64,000 nt of DNA. It comes from Trogon surrucura. Taxonomy: Eukaryota; Chordata; Aves; Trogoniformes; Trogonidae. Positions within the stretch are counted from its first letter, which is position 1, and each line of letters begins with the position of its first letter. The stretch spans positions 1,452,582 through 1,516,581 of the forward strand of contig CM036634.1 of NCBI GenBank assembly GCA_020746105.1, in the 5' to 3' direction. Below are positions 63,701 to 64,000 of the stretch, piece after piece. The position numbers were made by a program, and so were the translations under genes. Below the pieces are notes generated by a model, which saw only the letters and a program-made list of their open reading frames with translations, was not told the origin of the DNA and made no database searches.

Positions 63701-64000
63701 CCCTTCGACGCCGACGGGCTGAGCAGTAAGCAAGGCAGGGCTCCGGTCGGGGCGGAGCTCTCTGTCGCGGCCGGCGTGGCGGAGGGACAGATGGAGAACA
63801 TTTTGCAAGAGGCCACGAAAGAAGACGTTGGGCTGGAGGAGCACTTGAGGGGAAACCTCGAGACAGTAGGTAAAGGGGAGGAGGTGGCCCTGGATAAGGA
63901 GAAGAGAACTGAAAATCCACATGGGTATCTCAGCGACCTCTGTGAAAAGGCTGAGGCAGATAAGGGTATCGCAATGAACAATCCAGCGTTCAATCCGCGG
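33704..64000 (+). CDS. MTMR3: MTMR3, myotubularin-related phosphoinositide 3-phosphatase (15 coding exons, 3' end beyond window)
   Basis: Joining 33704-33706, 34091-34180, 35398-35514, 41433-41515, 43810-43976, 47589-47685, 48967-49080, 53955-54160, 54339-54470, 56182-56293, 57306-57501, 59044-59229, 60556-60726, 62706-62851 and 63544-64000 gives 2277 nt with no stop and no frameshift. All introns are GT-AG. The order is PH-GRAM (about residues 30-135), myotubularin phosphatase (about 155-576), then the start of the long linker. The signature HCSDGWDRT puts the nucleophile at Cys413 and the arginine at Arg419, so the enzyme looks active. Family knowledge: it removes the 3-phosphate of PI(3)P and PI(3,5)P2 on endosomes and autophagosome precursors, and pairs with MTMR4 or catalytically dead relatives. 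The linker sequence [20 protein letters not shown] separates it from the paralogue MTMR4. Human MTMR3 is about 1,198 residues, so roughly 440, including the FYVE domain, lie beyond the window. Confidence 0.97.
33707..34090 (+). other. MTMR3: MTMR3 intron 1 of the seen set (384 nt)
   Basis: GTAAGC to CTCAG. No feature seen inside. Confidence 0.85.
34091..34180 (+). CDS. MTMR3: MTMR3 coding exon 2 (residues 2-31)
   Basis: The 90-nt, phase 0-0 exon lies between an acceptor (TTTCTCAG) and a GTAATC donor. It encodes [20 protein letters not shown] and then [10 protein letters not shown], the N-terminal leader just before the PH-GRAM domain. It differs from the human protein as I know it at only about one position (Q for R near residue 6). 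Confidence 0.95.
34181..35397 (+). other. MTMR3: MTMR3 intron (1217 nt)
   Basis: GTAATC to GAAG. Contains short T and A runs and a lone tail-like CACAGAATCACAGAATC at about 34828-34845 that might be a remnant of a CR1 tail. No exon seen. Confidence 0.85.
35398..35514 (+). CDS. MTMR3: MTMR3 coding exon 3 (residues 32-70, start of PH-GRAM)
   Basis: The 117-nt exon is phase 0-0. The acceptor is a T-rich tract ending CCGAAG and the donor is a consensus GTAAGT. It encodes the first PH-GRAM strands, including [10 protein letters not shown] and the [15 protein letters not shown] segment typical of the GRAM fold, which in MTMR3 binds phosphoinositides such as PI(5)P. Both flanking junctions fall between codons. 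Confidence 0.96.
35515..41432 (+). other. MTMR3: MTMR3 intron (5918 nt)
   Basis: GTAAGT to TTTACAG, the largest intron between coding exons here. It contains two GC-box-like clusters (near 38200 and 38795-38809), a 15-A run at 39204-39218, a purine-rich stretch at about 39530-40010, and the 18-T tract before the acceptor. No exon or transposon recognised. Confidence 0.85.
41433..41515 (+). CDS. MTMR3: MTMR3 coding exon 4 (residues 71-98, PH-GRAM)
   Basis: The 83-nt exon starts in phase 0 and ends after two bases of the Arg98 codon (AG, then G in the next exon). It encodes [20 protein letters not shown] and continues CKDCKVIR, the middle of PH-GRAM. An uninterrupted 18-T run at 41407-41424 sits just before the TTTACAG acceptor as its polypyrimidine tract. 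The donor is GTATGG, weaker than consensus. Confidence 0.95.
41516..43809 (+). other. MTMR3: MTMR3 intron (2294 nt)
   Basis: GTATGG to GGGACAG. It holds a CpG-dense patch at about 41838-42030; the rest is unremarkable. Confidence 0.85.
41838..42030. promoter_or_regulatory. Short CpG-dense patch in an MTMR3 intron
   Basis: About 22 CpG in about 190 bp by hand count, with CCCGCGCGG and GCCCGGCGGG. It is too short for a standard CpG island call and has no gene model. It may be regulatory or only compositional. Confidence 0.3.
43810..43976 (+). CDS. MTMR3: MTMR3 coding exon 5 (residues 98-154, end of PH-GRAM and linker)
   Basis: The 167-nt exon follows a GGGACAG acceptor and ends at a GTACGT donor after the first base of Gly154. 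It encodes [20 protein letters not shown], finishing the C-terminal helix of PH-GRAM, then [20 protein letters not shown], the linker into the phosphatase domain. It is one of the most strongly conserved stretches of the protein. Confidence 0.96.
43977..47588 (+). other. MTMR3: MTMR3 intron (3612 nt) with a CR1 insertion
   Basis: GTACGT to TACCCAG. About one third is a CR1 LINE copy (44192-45345) starting about 215 nt after the donor. The remaining sequence shows no exon. Confidence 0.85.
44192..45345 (-). mobile_element. CR1 LINE, 5'-truncated copy (about 1.15 kb) with partial reverse transcriptase
   Basis: On this strand it begins with the octamer tail (ATAGAATC CTAGAATG), then the CR1 3' UTR and ORF2 in reverse. 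On the minus strand, the frame whose first Met is at 45270 stays open for 189 codons to 44701 and upstream to the truncation point. It shows [15 protein letters not shown], then [16 protein letters not shown] and the catalytic-type FADDTELCG motif, all typical of non-LTR reverse transcriptase. The rest of ORF2 is shifted into other frames nearer the 3' end. The copy lacks the 5' UTR, ORF1, endonuclease and most of the RT domain, so it cannot move on its own. Confidence 0.96.
47589..47685 (+). CDS. MTMR3: MTMR3 coding exon 6 (residues 154-186, start of phosphatase domain)
   Basis: The 97-nt exon follows a TACCCAG acceptor and ends with AA of the Lys186 codon before GTAAGT. It encodes [20 protein letters not shown] and [12 protein letters not shown], the first helix and strand of the myotubularin phosphatase domain. 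The frame is continuous with both neighbours. Confidence 0.96.
47686..48966 (+). other. MTMR3: MTMR3 intron (1281 nt)
   Basis: GTAAGT to CTCGCAG. A 163-codon open frame (48027-48518) inside has no recognisable domain and is treated as chance. No repeat seen. Confidence 0.85.
48967..49080 (+). CDS. MTMR3: MTMR3 coding exon 7 (residues 186-224, phosphatase domain)
   Basis: The 114-nt exon follows a CTCGCAG acceptor and ends with AG of Arg224 before GTGAGG. It encodes [20 protein letters not shown], then [17 protein letters not shown]. The SYP...VP...I and FRSWKRIPA motifs are shared by all myotubularins, and the exon is strongly conserved. Confidence 0.96.
49081..53954 (+). other. MTMR3: MTMR3 intron (4874 nt) with a CR1 fragment
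   Basis: GTGAGG to TTTTCCAG. Contains a CR1 3' fragment (52680-52972), G runs at about 51077-51084 and 51253-51261, and an A run near 53490-53501. No exon recognised. Confidence 0.85.
52680..52972 (-). mobile_element. CR1-like LINE 3' fragment, older subfamily
   Basis: AATCATAGAACAGTTCAGGC, then TGGAAAAGCCC and GAGTCCAACCATTAACC, is a widespread bird CR1 3' end read on the opposite strand. It continues with CAGGGATGGCGACTC, GGGCAGTCTGTTCCAGTG and GAAGAATTTCTTCCTCATGT. It ends near 52972 and is truncated. It is clearly distinct from the copies at 31352 and 44192. Confidence 0.85.
53955..54160 (+). CDS. MTMR3: MTMR3 coding exon 8 (residues 224-293, phosphatase domain)
   Basis: The 206-nt exon follows a TTTTCCAG acceptor and ends with the first base of Asp293 before GTGAGT. 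It encodes [20 protein letters not shown] and [18 protein letters not shown], a conserved myotubularin core, and then a serine/asparagine-rich loop (residues about 267-283). That loop differs from the mammalian sequence but has the same length. The exon is noticeably CpG-rich compared with the first part of the gene. Confidence 0.96.
54339..54470 (+). CDS. MTMR3: MTMR3 coding exon 9 (residues 293-337, phosphatase domain)
   Basis: The 132-nt exon is separated from the previous one by only 178 nt. The acceptor is TTCCCCAG and the donor GTAAGC. It encodes the [20 protein letters not shown] loop and then [20 protein letters not shown], the DARSY...A.AN..KGGG motif characteristic of catalytic and inactive myotubularins alike. 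Confidence 0.96.
54471..56181 (+). other. MTMR3: MTMR3 intron (1711 nt)
   Basis: GTAAGC to CCCTACAG. No exon or repeat recognised. Confidence 0.85.
56182..56293 (+). CDS. MTMR3: MTMR3 coding exon 10 (residues 337-374, phosphatase domain)
   Basis: The 112-nt exon follows a CCCTACAG acceptor and ends with AA of Asn374 before GTAAGT. It encodes [20 protein letters not shown] and [16 protein letters not shown]. The exon is conserved, including the [10 protein letters not shown] motif that packs beneath the active-site pocket in myotubularin structures. Confidence 0.96.
56294..57305 (+). other. MTMR3: MTMR3 intron (1012 nt)
   Basis: GTAAGT to CTCTAG. Holds one possible decayed CR1 piece near 56850-56920 and nothing else recognised. 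Confidence 0.85.
56850..56920 (-). mobile_element. Possible decayed CR1 3' fragment
   Basis: TGCCTCTGGTCCAACCCTCT, then CACTGAAGC..GG and CATCAGGGCCAG, resembles the CR1 stretch CCTCTGGTCCAACCTCCCACTCAAAGCAGGG...CAGGGCC, but no octamer tail remains. Similarity is short, so this is tentative. Confidence 0.35.
57306..57501 (+). CDS. MTMR3: MTMR3 coding exon 11 (residues 374-439, catalytic exon)
   Basis: The 196-nt exon follows a CTCTAG acceptor and ends on a codon boundary. It carries the signature [15 protein letters not shown]: Cys413 is the nucleophile, Asp418 the likely general acid by comparison with MTMR2, and Arg419 binds phosphate. No catalytic residue is missing. The donor is GTTTGT, the weakest in the gene as seen here, which makes this exon a candidate for occasional skipping or intron retention. 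Skipping would remove the active site but keep the frame shifted by one base, because the exon length is not a multiple of three. Confidence 0.97.
57502..59043 (+). other. MTMR3: MTMR3 intron (1542 nt)
   Basis: Non-consensus donor GTTTGT to TTCTGCAG. An A-rich run lies at about 58989-59009, close to the acceptor. No exon or transposon recognised. Confidence 0.85.
59044..59229 (+). CDS. MTMR3: MTMR3 coding exon 12 (residues 440-501, phosphatase domain)
   Basis: The 186-nt, phase 0-0 exon lies between a TTCTGCAG acceptor and a GTGAGT donor. It encodes [20 protein letters not shown], then [20 protein letters not shown] and the helix up to FEFNEAFL. The W-x-x-FGHKF and RCPVFLQ(W/F)LD motifs are family hallmarks. 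Confidence 0.97.
59230..60555 (+). other. MTMR3: MTMR3 intron (1326 nt) with a long perfect hairpin
   Basis: GTGAGT to CACACAG. Contains the 35-bp inverted repeat at 59923-59996 and a 12-T run near 60343. No exon recognised. Confidence 0.85.
59923..59996. repeat. Perfect 35-bp inverted repeat with 4-nt spacer
   Basis: The left arm 59923-59957 (GTTGTGAAATGAG...ACCGGCT) is the exact reverse complement of the right arm 59962-59996 (AGCCGGTT...TTTCACAAC). They are separated by GCAA at 59958-59961. As DNA it can extrude a cruciform; transcribed in the MTMR3 intron on + it would form a 35-bp duplex closed by a GNRA-type tetraloop. A weak outer complement (59906-59912 with 60010-60016) may extend it. 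There is no recognisable transposon around it. Confidence 0.97.
60556..60726 (+). CDS. MTMR3: MTMR3 coding exon 13 (residues 502-558, phosphatase C-terminal part)
   Basis: The 171-nt, phase 0-0 exon lies between a CACACAG acceptor and a GTACGT donor. It encodes [20 protein letters not shown], then [20 protein letters not shown] and [17 protein letters not shown]. It covers the region described in the family as the SET-interacting segment at the end of the phosphatase domain. Confidence 0.96.
61381..61720. promoter_or_regulatory. Intragenic CpG-island-like stretch
   Basis: By hand I count about 43 CpG in 340 bp, against 4 CpG in 300 bp at 6001-6300. The sequence is strongly G+C-rich, with no exon, no TATA box that I recognise and no repeat signature. 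It could be an unmethylated intragenic CpG island, an alternative promoter, or simply locally GC-biased sequence. Function is inferred only from composition. Confidence 0.45.
61944..61963. repeat. Short (GAA)/(GGA)n tract
   Basis: GAAGAAG followed by GGA units; a small purine-only microsatellite in the intron. Confidence 0.75.
62706..62851 (+). CDS. MTMR3: MTMR3 coding exon 14 (residues 559-607, end of phosphatase domain)
   Basis: The 146-nt exon follows a CCCTCAG acceptor and ends with AG of Arg607 before GTGAGC. It encodes [20 protein letters not shown], the last part of the phosphatase fold, then a proline/serine-rich start of the linker ([10 protein letters not shown] and [13 protein letters not shown]). 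The linker half is more diverged from the mammalian protein than the folded half. Confidence 0.95.
62852..63543 (+). other. MTMR3: MTMR3 intron (692 nt)
   Basis: GTGAGC to CTTTCCAG. Contains an 8-G run near 63439-63446. No exon or repeat recognised. Confidence 0.85.
63544..64000 (+). CDS. MTMR3: MTMR3 coding exon 15, long linker exon (residues 607-759, cut by window end)
   Basis: The exon follows a CTTTCCAG acceptor and stays open for 457 nt up to the window edge, so it is incomplete. It starts [20 protein letters not shown] and continues through [20 protein letters not shown], which identifies MTMR3. After that comes an acidic, low-conservation linker. KTRSFDN around Ser613 and the RRSSDP motif look like sites for a basophilic kinase (inference). 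In mammals the corresponding exon is the largest of the gene. FYVE and coiled coil are not in view. Confidence 0.95.

Noticed and set aside
33704-64000. Assignment to the paralogue MTMR4 rather than MTMR3
   Set aside because: The linker sequence after residue 607 and the N-terminal leader match MTMR3; MTMR4 has a different linker after KTRS.
1-64000. CRISPR arrays, operons or other prokaryote-type systems
   Set aside because: The window is a spliced vertebrate gene with LINEs; no regularly spaced repeats and no compact gene clusters are seen.

Overview
The window is vertebrate nuclear DNA, most likely from a bird. The evidence is fragments of CR1 LINE retrotransposons, including two copies with the typical 3' octamer tail (ATAGAATC/CTAGAATG on this strand), together with one multi-exon gene whose protein is nearly identical to vertebrate MTMR3, with short GT-AG introns. 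CR1 also occurs in turtles and crocodilians, so a non-avian sauropsid is not excluded. I cannot name a species.

Layout. Positions 1-33628 contain no recognisable protein-coding exon and no convincing promoter. This part is read as MTMR3 upstream or 5' intron sequence, carrying low-complexity tracts and CR1 fragments at 25877-26070 and 31352-31904. MTMR3 then runs on the + strand to the window edge. A 5' exon (33629-33706) ends with the start codon. Fourteen further coding exons follow: 34091-34180, 35398-35514, 41433-41515, 43810-43976, 47589-47685, 48967-49080, 53955-54160, 54339-54470, 56182-56293, 57306-57501, 59044-59229, 60556-60726, 62706-62851 and 63544 to 64000 or beyond. All junctions are GT-AG and the reading frame is preserved through all of them. 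The visible CDS is 2277 nt (759 codons). The last exon is still open at the window end, so the rest of the linker, the coiled coil and the C-terminal FYVE domain lie outside.

The visible protein holds the PH-GRAM domain and the complete myotubularin phosphatase domain. The Cys-x5-Arg signature falls at residues 413-419, the same numbering as human MTMR3. By family knowledge it is a 3-phosphatase acting on PI(3)P and PI(3,5)P2 on endosomal and autophagic membranes. No other gene is supported; the remaining open frames are chance frames in introns or fragments of CR1 reverse transcriptase.

Most notable non-coding features: a perfect 35-bp inverted repeat with a 4-nt spacer (59923-59996) in the intron after the exon ending at 59229; a CpG-island-like core inside an intron (61381-61720), with smaller CpG or GC-box clusters near 38.2, 38.8 and 41.9 kb; a change from CpG-poor to CpG-richer sequence near 24.8 kb; two closely related CR1 copies, one keeping an uninterrupted partial reverse transcriptase frame; and every CR1 fragment lying antisense to MTMR3. 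I found no evidence of a new multi-gene system.
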